A DNA stretch of 64,000 nt, taken from contig NZ_JABAGQ010000002.1 in the NCBI RefSeq assembly GCF_012844225.1, forward strand, positions 186,001-250,000. The letters run 5' to 3'. The notes beneath the pieces are model-generated. The model was not told where the DNA came from and searched no databases. It was given only the letters and a program-made list of their open reading frames with translations. Both the position numbers and the translations under genes were made by a program. Origin of the DNA: Rhodococcus sp. 105337. GTDB taxonomy: Bacteria; Actinomycetota; Actinomycetes; Mycobacteriales; Mycobacteriaceae. How positions within the stretch are numbered: position 1 is the first letter of the stretch; the number at the start of each line of letters is the position of its first letter. Below, piece by piece: positions 20,443-30,845 of this stretch.

Positions 20443-21087
20443 ATGCTGTCGTCCCTCTTCGACCTCGTGCTGCCCCTTGCGTGCGGTGGGTGCGGTGCGA
20501 GCGGGACCGCATGGTGTCGCGCGTGTGCGCGGGTGCTGAACGATCCACCGGCGCTGGTCCCGCTTCGGGGCGACCCGGGAGTACCGGTGTGGAGTCTGGG
20601 CCCGTACGCCGGCCCTCGGAGGCGCGCGGTGGTCGCCGCGAAAGAGCGCGGCCGCCGGGATCTCGCCGACCCCCTCGGACTCGCCTGGGCGGTGGCGGTG
20701 TCACGCCTGCGCCGATGGGGTGAACTGCCCCCGGGGCCGACGACCGTCGTACCGGCTCCCACTCGTGCGCGGGCCGCCCGAGCGCGCGGGGGCGACCCTG
20801 TCTCGCGCGCGGCGCAGGTTGCGGCGAGCCACGACCCGCATCTGTTCGTGCATCCGCTCCTCGTCTCGGCCCGGGGCGTACGGGACTCGGTGGGCTTGTC
20901 CGCCGCCGAGCGCCGCCGCAACCTCGCCGGCCGGATCCGGCTTCGGGAGGGAGGTGTTCCGCGGACGCGGCAGGTGCTCGTGGTGGACGACATCGTCACC
21001 ACGGGAGCCACCGCTGCGGAGTCCGTGCGGGTGTTGCGCCGGGGCGGTTTCGACCCCGTCGGAATGCTCGTTACAGCACACGCATGA
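20443..21087 (+). CDS. ComF-family phosphoribosyltransferase-like protein
   Basis: 214-residue ComF/GntX-type protein. The N-terminal zinc finger is CGGCGASGTAWCRAC and the C-terminal PRPP-binding motif is VLVVDDIVTTGATAAES. Members take part in DNA uptake or repair in other bacteria; in actinobacteria the role is not established. ATG 20443 is preferred because it begins the conserved hydrophobic LFDLVLPLACGGC; the longer frame reads back into lpqB. It follows lpqB by 44 bases and is probably co-transcribed. The 207-base gap to hpf follows. Confidence 0.87.
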   Translation: MLSSLFDLVLPLACGGCGASGTAWCRACARVLNDPPALVPLRGDPGVPVWSLGPYAGPRRRAVVAAKERGRRDLADPLGLAWAVAVSRLRRWGELPPGPTTVVPAPTRARAARARGGDPVSRAAQVAASHDPHLFVHPLLVSARGVRDSVGLSAAERRRNLAGRIRLREGGVPRTRQVLVVDDIVTTGATAAESVRVLRRGGFDPVGMLVTAHA

Positions 21088-21253
21088 GGCCGCTGTGGTA
21101 ACGGCGGGTGTCCAAAAAGTGAATTGGACCGCAACGATGGCATGCGTCCGGCAGACCGACTACCGTTGCCCTCAGACCCGGAAACGAACAGGTAGAAGGG
21201 TGTAACGCCCATTCTTCCGGTTCCGGGCGGGCGCTATCGCGCTCATCGAACAT

Positions 21254-21289
21254 GCCGGTGCGCAGTTGGCACCGGCCGTACTCGGGAGG
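21254..21289 (+). promoter_or_regulatory. Hairpin and strong ribosome-binding site ahead of hpf
   Basis: GCCGGTGC (21254-21261) pairs with GCACCGGC (21269-21276) around a 7-base loop, ending eight bases before GGGAGG (21284-21289). The stem could influence ribosome loading or mRNA stability. The rest of the 21088-21294 gap has no gene and no clear promoter pair that I can read. Confidence 0.35.
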
Positions 21290-21294
21290 TACTT

Positions 21295-21960
21295 GTGACG
21301 ACCCCTTCGAAGACCCAGGCTTCCGTTGCCGAGGCAGACGCCACCACGGAAGGCCCCCAGGCCGAGATCGTCGTGAAAGGCCGCAACGTAGAGGTGCCGG
21401 ATCACTTCCGGATCTACGTGTCCGAGAAAATTGCTCGAATCGAACGATTCGATCCGACGATTTTCCACTTCGATGTCGAGTTGCAGCACGAGCGCAACCG
21501 CCGACAGAGGAAGAGCGCCCAGCGAGTCGAGATCACGGCGCGAGGCAAGGGACCGGTCGTTCGCGCGGAAGCTTCCGGCGACAGTTTCTACGCGGCATTC
21601 GAATCGGTGATCGCCAAGCTCGAATCCCGGCTGAGGCGGACGAAGGAACGCCGGAAGGTGTCGTACGGCGAGAAGACCCCCGTCTCCGTCGCGGAAGCCA
21701 CCGCGGCGCTGGCTCAGGACGACGAACTCGCGATCTCGCCGGATCTGCCGCTCGACGGCCAGGAGCAGGAACCCGAAGGTCCCGGCAGGATCGTCCGCGT
21801 CAAGGAGCACAAGGCCGAGCCGATGACGGTCGACGACGCCCTCTACGAGATGGAACTCGTCGGTCACGACTTCTATCTGTTCCACGACAAGGAGACCGAC
21901 AAGCCGTCCGTGGTGTATCGGCGCCACGCTTTCGACTACGGTCTCATCAAGCTCGTCTGA
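21295..21960 (+). CDS. hpf: Long-form ribosome hibernation-promoting factor
   Basis: Ribosome-associated factor that inactivates and dimerises 70S ribosomes (100S) in stress or stationary phase. The N-terminal YfiA/RaiA domain (about residues 20-125, EIVVKGRNVEVPDHFRIYV) is followed by a charged linker and a C-terminal dimerisation domain (about 165-221, MTVDDALYEMELVGHDFYLF). This is the long form of the family. GTG start behind GGGAGG. It corresponds to Rv3241c next to secA1. A terminator follows before secA. Confidence 0.93.
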   Translation: MTTPSKTQASVAEADATTEGPQAEIVVKGRNVEVPDHFRIYVSEKIARIERFDPTIFHFDVELQHERNRRQRKSAQRVEITARGKGPVVRAEASGDSFYAAFESVIAKLESRLRRTKERRKVSYGEKTPVSVAEATAALAQDDELAISPDLPLDGQEQEPEGPGRIVRVKEHKAEPMTVDDALYEMELVGHDFYLFHDKETDKPSVVYRRHAFDYGLIKLV

Positions 21961-22024
21961 GCAGTGCCCGGAGCAGCTGCGGCGTGACGCCGTCGCAGTA
22001 ACTCCGGGAGAACGCCTACCATGG

Positions 22025-22064
22025 AATCCGGCCGGGGTCCGCAAGGCCTCGGCCGGATTTCTTG
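22025..22064 (+). terminator. Rho-independent terminator between hpf and secA
   Basis: AATCCGGCCG at 22025-22034 pairs with CGGCCGGATT at 22050-22059 around a 15-base loop, followed by TTTCTTGT. It ends about 38 bases before the secA start codon. It ends the hpf message or acts as an attenuator in the secA leader, and it argues against any secA start inside it. Confidence 0.75.
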
Positions 22065-22101
22065 TCCGTGCAGGTACCCGAGATTGAGGACGAACACACC
22101 A

Positions 22102-24924
<2,823 letters not shown>

Positions 24925-24941
24925 CCGTCGGTGAACTCCTT

Positions 24942-24977
24942 CACGACCCTGTGGCTCATCCGAGCCACAGGGTCGTG
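24942..24977. terminator. Bidirectional terminator, secA / Rv3235-type gene
   Basis: CACGACCCTGTGGCTC (24942-24957) pairs perfectly with GAGCCACAGGGTCGTG (24962-24977) around the loop ATCC. The 16-base stem lies at the convergent junction and includes the last codons and stop of the minus-strand gene. There is no T-run on either side, as in many actinobacterial terminators. Confidence 0.7.
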
Positions 24978-25486
24978 ATCGTCCAGGGGTGAGGCGACTT
25001 CGGCTTCGGCGTCCGGCGCGCGATCCGTCCCGCCAGCGCGTACACGCGGTCGCCCCGGGCGTAGGTGCCGAACACCTCCGCGGTGTCCGCGTCGACCGCG
25101 TGCACCCGGGTCCGGAGCAGCACCGCGGCTCCCGCAACCCCGGTCGGGGAGGTGCGCGACGCCGTGACCGCCTCGACGAGCGTCGGTTCGAGTACCGCCG
25201 CGAGCTGGGTGACGGCGCGTCGCCCGTCGACGACCTCGAGGATAAGCCGCAGGGCCACCTCCGCGAACCTGTGCGCGGTGGCATCGACCCGAGGTACTGC
25301 GTCGGCGTGCGCGACCGGGGCGCGAGCCGAACCGGCGGGACGGCCGGATCGCCCGTCGTGCGGCGTGGCGCGCGGCGCGGCGTGGGGCCGGCACCGGACG
25401 CACTGCCCGGGAGCCTGCGATTCCTGTGGTGGCGGCTCGAAGCGAGGGATGCGGCGTACGTAGCGGCCGGTGTGCAGATCCGTCAT
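24956..25486 (-). CDS. Rv3235-family protein (DUF6459)
   Basis: 176-residue protein convergent with secA, as in mycobacteria. The first 90 residues are rich in Arg, Pro and Ala with one CVRC pair (QCVRCRPH) and look disordered. The C-terminal 85 residues form the conserved domain (RFAEVALRLILEVVDGRRAVTQL, ending KSPHPWTITTLWLG). ATG 25486 is preceded on its strand by GGGAGA; the longer open frame upstream lacks a good start. Function is unknown; its constant place beside secA suggests a possible link to secretion, which is inference only. Confidence 0.7.
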   Translation of the reverse strand: MTDLHTGRYVRRIPRFEPPPQESQAPGQCVRCRPHAAPRATPHDGRSGRPAGSARAPVAHADAVPRVDATAHRFAEVALRLILEVVDGRRAVTQLAAVLEPTLVEAVTASRTSPTGVAGAAVLLRTRVHAVDADTAEVFGTYARGDRVYALAGRIARRTPKPKSPHPWTITTLWLG

Positions 25487-25814
25487 GTCATGTCTCCCGG
25501 GCGTGGACGGCGCCGGCTCGGCGGCCGGTGCAGGGATCGCGCCTGTGCGGCGCGATGAGGTCCGGGAGAGGACGGACCGCCGATATCGTGACATATCCGG
25601 CGGGTCCGCGCTCGCCGTACATCTCGCGGCCGACCCGGGTGATGTCGCCACCGCGACGCGGCCGGGTGCGATGTGCACTTTGCGTCAGCCGTCCACGAAT
25701 ACGCTCTGCTGGTTGTCGTGGACGCCGGTGAACATTTCGGTCGGGGTGAGGGGCCGTGACGCCACCGTAGGCATGATCCCTTCGCGATGACGGCGAAACA
25801 TCTAGGGTGAGGCC
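25487..25814. other. Intergenic region, divergent control
   Basis: 328 bases between the Rv3235-type gene and the HAD gene with no convincing coding sequence. GATAT-N6-ATATC (25582-25597) is an imperfectly supported inverted repeat that could be an operator. TAGGGT at 25803-25808 lies six bases before the HAD GTG and suits a -10 for a leaderless message. Nothing else stands out. Confidence 0.4.
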
Positions 25815-26261
25815 GTGCTGCGTGGACTGGTGCTCGACTTCGGTGGCGTGCTCGCCGGCCCGGATACGGACCCCGAGGCACTCGCGGCGGTCGTCGCCGA
25901 GTTGCGCCGCCGCGGGGTGCGCACCGCGATCCTGAGCAACGATCCCGGTGGCCCGCACGCGCAATGGTTGCGGGATCTCGCCGGGACCTTCGTCGACGAG
26001 GTGGTGCTGTCGGGGGATGTGGGGGTCGCCAAGCCCGATGCCGAGAGCTTCCGGCTCGTCGCCGAACGCCTCGGGCTCGCACCTTCCGAATGCGTCTTCG
26101 TCGACGACCTGGCGGGCAACGTGCGGGGCGCCGTGGCTGCGGGGATGGTCGGCGTCCACCATGATGGTCCCCACACCGTGATGGCCGAATTGGCTGTTCT
26201 CTTCGGCATCGCCGCAGGACGATCCGGGCAACCCGGAAGTGAGGGGGACGTTCGGCAATGA
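25815..26261 (+). CDS. Short HAD-superfamily hydrolase
   Basis: 148-residue haloacid dehalogenase-like protein. Motif I is LDFGGVLAG (Asp then Gly in place of the usual DxD), motif II ILSND, motif III GVAKPD and motif IV FVDDLAGNV. The stretch between motifs I and II is only about 35 residues, so the cap domain is missing and a larger substrate or a protein partner is likely. The second Asp of motif I is absent, which is common in the GGVL subgroup. GTG start with a -10-like TAGGGT six bases upstream. It overlaps the acyltransferase by four bases (ATGA), so the two are coupled. Confidence 0.78.
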   Translation: MLRGLVLDFGGVLAGPDTDPEALAAVVAELRRRGVRTAILSNDPGGPHAQWLRDLAGTFVDEVVLSGDVGVAKPDAESFRLVAERLGLAPSECVFVDDLAGNVRGAVAAGMVGVHHDGPHTVMAELAVLFGIAAGRSGQPGSEGDVRQ

Positions 26262-27667
26262 CGAGTCGGATGACGGCGCAGGACGCGTCGTACTACTACC
26301 TGGAGACGAGCAACACGCCGATGCACATCGGCTCGCTGGCGATTCTCGAGCCGCCCGACGGGGGAGTTCACTACGACCGGGTGCTCGAGTTGGTCGAGCA
26401 GCGGCTCGCGGAGGTTCCGCGTTACCGCCAGAAAGTGCGTGAGGTGGCCTTCGGGCTCTCCCGGCCGGTGTGGATCGACGACCGGGACTTCGACATCACG
26501 TACCACGTCCGCAGATCCGCGGTCCCGCGTCCGGGCACCGACGATCAGTTGCACGACCTCGTCGCCCGGCTGATCTCGAGACCCCTCGACCGGACCCGCC
26601 CGCTGTGGGAGATGTACGTCGTCGAGGGGCTTGCCGGCGACCGCTGCGCAGTGTTCACCAAGTCTCATTCGGCGCTGGTCGACGCCGAGCAGTCGCTCGA
26701 GATCGGCCAGGTGCTGTTCGACCGGGACGCGATTCCGCGCGAGGTGCCGGAAGAGTTGTGGATGCCGGAGCAGGAACCGTCGGAATCGGCGTTGCTCGTC
26801 GGAGCACTCGCCGAACTGGTCGCGCGGCCCGGTGAAGGCGTGGCCGCGGTGCGGTCGGCGGTGGGCAACCTTGCGTCCACGCTCACCGAAACCGTGGACG
26901 CGGTGAGCCGTATCGCCCGCACCGCGGCGCAGTCCGCCCCCGAATCGCCGCTGAACGCGTCGATTTCCCGCAGCAGGCGTTTCGCTGTCGTGGAGTCCGA
27001 CCTCGAGCCGTACCGGAAGATTCGTTCCCGATACGGCTGCACGGTCAACGACGTGGTGCTCGCCGTCATCGCCGGGGCACTGCGGTACTGGCTGCTTTCC
27101 CGCGGCGAGCCGCTGACCGAGGCCACCGTCGTCCGCTCGATGGTTCCCATGTCGGTCTACGTGCGTGACGCCGGCGGCGAGGGTACGGACGGGACGACCA
27201 CGGTGCATCCTCAGGGCGAGGTGTCGTCGTTCCTCGTAGACCTCCCGGTCGGGGAGCCGAACGCCGTCGTGCGGCTGTCGCACATCGCCCACGCCGGGGA
27301 GGCGTACGCGCGGGAGCGCAGGCGGGTCGCGGCGCAGTCCATGATCCGGCTGTCCGGGTTCGCGCCGGCGACCATGCACGCGGTCGGAGTGCGCGTCGCG
27401 TCGGGTTTCTCGCAGCGCGTGTTCAATCTCATGATCACCAACGCTCCGGGGCCGCAGTATCCGCTGTATCTGGGAGGGGCACGACTGCTCGGGATGTATC
27501 CGGTCTCGCCGTTGCTCAAGAATCAGGCCCTGAGTGTCGCGCTGACGTCGTACGACGGAAAGATCTACTACGGTTTGAATGCGGACCGCGATGCCATGCC
27601 CGACGTGCATGTGCTGACGTCGCTGCTGCACGAATCGCTCGAGGAGTTGTCGGATGCCAGTAGGTGA
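26258..27667 (+). CDS. Wax ester synthase/diacylglycerol acyltransferase-like protein (Tgs3 type)
   Basis: 469-residue WS/DGAT-family protein resembling mycobacterial Rv3234c-Rv3233c (tgs3), the family that makes triacylglycerol or wax esters from acyl-CoA. The family catalytic motif HHxxxDG is altered: at residues 135-143 it reads KSHSALVDA, so the second (catalytic) His is Ser138 and the Gly is Ala143. Other family blocks are present, e.g. RPLWEMYVVEGL and PLNASISRSRRF, NDVVLAVIAGALRYWL and the C-terminal NADRDAMPD. Either it uses other chemistry or is a non-catalytic partner. It follows the HAD gene with overlap and is four bases from the DUF6912 gene. Confidence 0.85.
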   Translation: MTSRMTAQDASYYYLETSNTPMHIGSLAILEPPDGGVHYDRVLELVEQRLAEVPRYRQKVREVAFGLSRPVWIDDRDFDITYHVRRSAVPRPGTDDQLHDLVARLISRPLDRTRPLWEMYVVEGLAGDRCAVFTKSHSALVDAEQSLEIGQVLFDRDAIPREVPEELWMPEQEPSESALLVGALAELVARPGEGVAAVRSAVGNLASTLTETVDAVSRIARTAAQSAPESPLNASISRSRRFAVVESDLEPYRKIRSRYGCTVNDVVLAVIAGALRYWLLSRGEPLTEATVVRSMVPMSVYVRDAGGEGTDGTTTVHPQGEVSSFLVDLPVGEPNAVVRLSHIAHAGEAYARERRRVAAQSMIRLSGFAPATMHAVGVRVASGFSQRVFNLMITNAPGPQYPLYLGGARLLGMYPVSPLLKNQALSVALTSYDGKIYYGLNADRDAMPDVHVLTSLLHESLEELSDASR

Positions 27668-27670
27668 GAA

Positions 27671-28180
27671 GTGACGCGTGTCTATGTACCGGCGACGCTC
27701 GGGATGCTGCAGCGTCTCGTGGCCGAGAACGAGCTCGACGCGGTGGGGCGTACAGCGTTCGCGGTGACGCCCACCTTGCGTGAGGCCTACACCTCCGGCG
27801 ACGACGACGAGCTCGCGGAGGTGGCCATGTCCGAGGCGGCGCGTGCCTCGGTGCGGCTGCTGGCCGCCGAGGACACCGGGGCGACCCCGGAGTTCGGGAC
27901 GCGGCGTGTCGTGATCGCCGCGGATGTCGAGGGCGCAACCCCGCGCCCCGATCTCGACGACGCCGTGGTGCGCCTCGCCGGGCCGATCCCGATGAGCGCC
28001 GTCGCGTCCGTGCACGTGGATCTGAAGGCCGCGGAAGCGGACGTCGCGCGTGCGATGGAGGTTGTCGACGCGGCCGATCTGGGCGACGAGGAGGCCGAGT
28101 TCGTGCTCGGCGACGCCGAGGATCACGAACTGGCGTGGTACGCGGCGCAGGAGTTGCAGTTCCTGCTGGAATTGCTCTGA
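27671..28180 (+). CDS. DUF6912 family protein (Rv3231c-type)
   Basis: 169-residue acidic actinobacterial protein of unknown function. The N-terminus TRVYVPATLGMLQRLV is the family hallmark. The middle has predicted helices rich in Ala/Glu, and the C-terminus (DHELAWYAAQELQFLLELL) is a conserved helix. No catalytic motif or membrane segment. It starts with GTG three bases after the acyltransferase stop, so probably one transcript. The reductase gene that follows has its own control element. Confidence 0.75.
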   Translation: MTRVYVPATLGMLQRLVAENELDAVGRTAFAVTPTLREAYTSGDDDELAEVAMSEAARASVRLLAAEDTGATPEFGTRRVVIAADVEGATPRPDLDDAVVRLAGPIPMSAVASVHVDLKAAEADVARAMEVVDAADLGDEEAEFVLGDAEDHELAWYAAQELQFLLELL

Positions 28181-28219
28181 CCGCTCGGAACGAGGATGCT
28201 TGTGAGTGGAGTCTCCACG

Positions 28220-28240
28220 TAACCTACGGAACCGTAACCT
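28220..28240. promoter_or_regulatory. Desaturase-region operator, copy 1
   Basis: TAACCTACGGA, then A, then CCGTAACCT: a 21-base element about 46 bases ahead of the reductase start. Its core ACGG-N2-CCGT is an inverted repeat, and TAACCT recurs at 28235-28240 and 28245-28250. The same 21 bases, with one change, precede the second desaturase at 30808. Probably the site of one shared regulator. Confidence 0.6.
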
Positions 28241-28286
28241 CTGATAACCTTCGCGGTCGTAGTTCCAGCGTGAGGAGAATCGGTCG

Positions 28287-29417
28287 ATGGGTTTCAAGGA
28301 ATGGATCGAAAGGCCCGCGGCCCATGTGGCACCGGGTGAGCGATCTCTGTCCAACGTGGTGCGAGGCGCGGTCGCGCGACTCACGACCCCACTGTTGCCC
28401 GATGATTATCTGCACTTGATCAACCCGTTGTGGTCGGCGCGTGAGCTTCGTGGGCGCATCGTCGAGGTCCGTTCCGAGACCCCCGACTCCGCAACCATCG
28501 TCATCAGGCCCGGCTGGGGCTTCGACTTCGGGTACTCGCCCGGTCAGTACATCGGCATCGGCCTGCACATCGACGGCAAGTGGCATTGGCGGTCGTACTC
28601 GCTGACCTCCACCCCGATCCGCACCGACAAGGTCATCTCGATCGCGGTGAAGGCGATGCCCGAGGGGTTCCTGTCGAGCCATCTCGTCGGTGGTGTGCCG
28701 GAAGGCACAATCGTGCGCCTCGCGGCTCCGCAGGGCGACTTCGTTCTTCCTGATCCGCCGCCCGAGAAGATCCTGTTCCTGACGGCCGGCAGCGGCGTCA
28801 CACCGATCATGTCGATGCTCCGCACCCTCGATCGGCGTGCGGCCGACCGTGGCGTCGACATTGCCGACGTCGTGCATGTGCACTCGGCGCCCACCGCCGA
28901 GGACGTGATGTTCCGGTCCGAACTCGAGCAGTTCGACGCCAACCACGACCGCTACCGCTGCCACCTGCAATACACGCGTGAACAGGGCAAATTCGCCCTG
29001 TCGCAGCTCGACGAGGTATGTCCGGACTGGCGGGAGCGTCAGACCTGGGCGTGCGGACCGCAGCAGATGCTCGCCGATATCAGCGCTCACTGGGAGAAGG
29101 CGGGCCTCGAAGATCGCGTGCATCTCGAGCGCTTCGCGGTCACACGGGCCGATACCTCCGGAGCCGGGGGAACGATCACGTTCGCGAAATCCGGCAAGAC
29201 GGTGACCGCCGACGGTGCCACCACCGTTCTCGAGGCGGGGGAGAGCGCAGGAGCGCTCATGCCCTTCGGTTGCCGGATGGGAATCTGTCAGACTTGTGTG
29301 GTGCCGCTCCAGAAGGGGTATGTGGTAGATCTCCGGTCGGGCGAGGAGCATGGAGAGGGCGAGCGAGTCCAGACCTGCATCTCCGTTGCGGCAGGCGACT
29401 GCACCATCGACGCCTGA
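28287..29417 (+). CDS. Ferredoxin reductase with C-terminal [2Fe-2S] domain (desaturase partner)
   Basis: 376-residue oxidoreductase of the Rv3230c type, which in mycobacteria delivers electrons from NADPH to the stearoyl-CoA desaturase DesA3. Order: FAD-binding barrel (about 45-150, WRSYSLTS), NAD(P) domain ([13 protein letters not shown] near 170, WACGPQQML), and a plant-type ferredoxin domain from about 290 with [12 protein letters not shown] and the last Cys in RVQTC. ATG 28287, preceded by GAGGAG. The first desaturase follows after 60 bases, so they likely share a message. Confidence 0.93.
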   Translation: MGFKEWIERPAAHVAPGERSLSNVVRGAVARLTTPLLPDDYLHLINPLWSARELRGRIVEVRSETPDSATIVIRPGWGFDFGYSPGQYIGIGLHIDGKWHWRSYSLTSTPIRTDKVISIAVKAMPEGFLSSHLVGGVPEGTIVRLAAPQGDFVLPDPPPEKILFLTAGSGVTPIMSMLRTLDRRAADRGVDIADVVHVHSAPTAEDVMFRSELEQFDANHDRYRCHLQYTREQGKFALSQLDEVCPDWRERQTWACGPQQMLADISAHWEKAGLEDRVHLERFAVTRADTSGAGGTITFAKSGKTVTADGATTVLEAGESAGALMPFGCRMGICQTCVVPLQKGYVVDLRSGEEHGEGERVQTCISVAAGDCTIDA

Positions 29418-29477
29418 GGCCTCGACCGCACAATCGATGCCCTGAGGGCACAACCATGAACGACGAGAGGGACCCGC

Positions 29478-30758
29478 TTGGCCATCACCGACATCCGCGA
29501 GTTCGCGCATCTGACCGACGCCGATATCGACGCTTTGGCAACAGAGTTCGATGCCATCCGGCGCGACGTCGAGAATTCGCGTGGGCCGCGTGACGCGCGG
29601 TACATCCACAACACGATTCGGCTGCAGCGAACGCTCGAGATCGTCGGCCGGATCGTGCTGCTCGGCTCGCGGCGGCGCTCACGCTGGCTGCTCGGCACGA
29701 CCGCGTTGTCGCTCGCGAAGATCATCGAGAACATGGAGCTCGGGCACAACGTGATGCACGGGCAGTGGGACTGGATGAACGATCCGGAAATCCACTCCAC
29801 GTCGTGGGAATGGGACCAGACCGGCCCGTCCGCTCATTGGAAGCGCGCCCACAACTACGAGCACCACACGTACACGAACATCGTGGGGATGGACGAGGAC
29901 GTCGGATTCGGCATCCTGCGCATGACCCGCGACGAGAAGTGGCGCCCGATCAACCTGCTGCAGCCGGTCGCGAACGTGGTCCTCGCGCTGACATTCGAGT
30001 GGGGTATCGCGCTGCACGATCTGACGGCGCAGCGGATCGCGTGGGAGAAACAACTCGGTGACGGTCCGCGGCCCAGGATGTCCGGGCCCGACCGCGAGTT
30101 CGTGGCGAAGGCCGGCCGCCAGGTGTTCAAGGACCTGGTGCTGTTCCCCGCCGCGACCGGACCGGCATGGCGCAGCACGCTCACGGCGAACCTGACGGCC
30201 AATGTCGTGCGCAATATCTGGGCGTACCTGGTGATTTTCTGCGGACACTTCCCGGACGGCGCCGAAAAGTTCACGGTCGAGCAGTTCGAGGACGAGTCGC
30301 GCGGTCAGTGGTACCTGCGGCAGTTGCTCGGTAGCGCGAACATCACCGGTGGCCGGGTCATGGACTTCATGACCGGCAACCTCAGCTACCAGATCGAGCA
30401 CCACCTCTTTCCGGACCTGCCGAGCAATCGCTACCGGGAGATCGCGGCCCGGGTCCGTGCGCTGTGCGGCAAGTACGACCTGCCGTACACGACCGGACCG
30501 ATCGGACGGCAGTACATGCTGGCACTGCGCACCATCCACAAACTGGCGTTGCCGGACACCCTTCTGCGGGCGACGTCCGACGATGCGCCGGAGACGTCGT
30601 CGGAGCGTAAGTTCGAGCGACTCCGTGCTGCCGCAGCACTGCCGGCTCTCACCGAGGACCCCGTCACGGGACGTCGCCGTGGGTTGCTCACCGCGCTGCG
30701 CTCGCATGCCGAGCACACGGTGGCGATGCGACGTGCGCGTCGCCGGAATCGGCAGTAA
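29478..30758 (+). CDS. Membrane fatty acyl desaturase, DesA3-like (paralogue 1)
   Basis: Diiron acyl-CoA desaturase of the membrane type that introduces a double bond (delta-9 by analogy with DesA3). Histidine boxes: HNVMH in ELGHNVMHGQW, HNYEHH, and QIEHH in YQIEHHLFPDLPSNRY. 426 residues. The start is TTG at 29478, fixed by alignment with the paralogue (AITDIREFAHLTDADID against AISDIKEYAHLTEADVE); GAGAGGG lies upstream. The C-terminal 50 residues carry an Arg-rich tail after the DPVTGRRRGL motif shared by both copies. Substrate chain length cannot be read. Confidence 0.92.
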   Translation: MAITDIREFAHLTDADIDALATEFDAIRRDVENSRGPRDARYIHNTIRLQRTLEIVGRIVLLGSRRRSRWLLGTTALSLAKIIENMELGHNVMHGQWDWMNDPEIHSTSWEWDQTGPSAHWKRAHNYEHHTYTNIVGMDEDVGFGILRMTRDEKWRPINLLQPVANVVLALTFEWGIALHDLTAQRIAWEKQLGDGPRPRMSGPDREFVAKAGRQVFKDLVLFPAATGPAWRSTLTANLTANVVRNIWAYLVIFCGHFPDGAEKFTVEQFEDESRGQWYLRQLLGSANITGGRVMDFMTGNLSYQIEHHLFPDLPSNRYREIAARVRALCGKYDLPYTTGPIGRQYMLALRTIHKLALPDTLLRATSDDAPETSSERKFERLRAAAALPALTEDPVTGRRRGLLTALRSHAEHTVAMRRARRRNRQ

Positions 30759-30807
30759 TCGACGCCGCCCGCCCGTAAGTGATTCCGATCACACGTCCGA
30801 AATCGCC

Positions 30808-30838
30808 TAACCTACGGAGCCGTAACCTACGGTAGGGT
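30808..30838. promoter_or_regulatory. Desaturase-region operator, copy 2
   Basis: TAACCTACGGA, then G, then CCGTAACCT (30808-30828) repeats the element at 28220 with one difference. It runs on into ACGGTAGGG, so TAACCTACGG occurs twice in direct orientation, 15 bases apart, and CCTACGGTAGG forms an extra perfect palindrome. It ends only about 15 bases before the second desaturase ATG, so it overlaps its promoter or leader. Confidence 0.6.
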
Positions 30839-30845
30839 AGCCGCC

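Noticed and set aside
17402-20704. 1100-residue minus-strand open frame over mtrB and lpqB
   Set aside because: Antisense shadow of two well-supported genes.
22021-22101. Upstream start for secA at ATG 22021
   Set aside because: The added codons fall in a terminator hairpin and do not resemble the SecA N-terminus.
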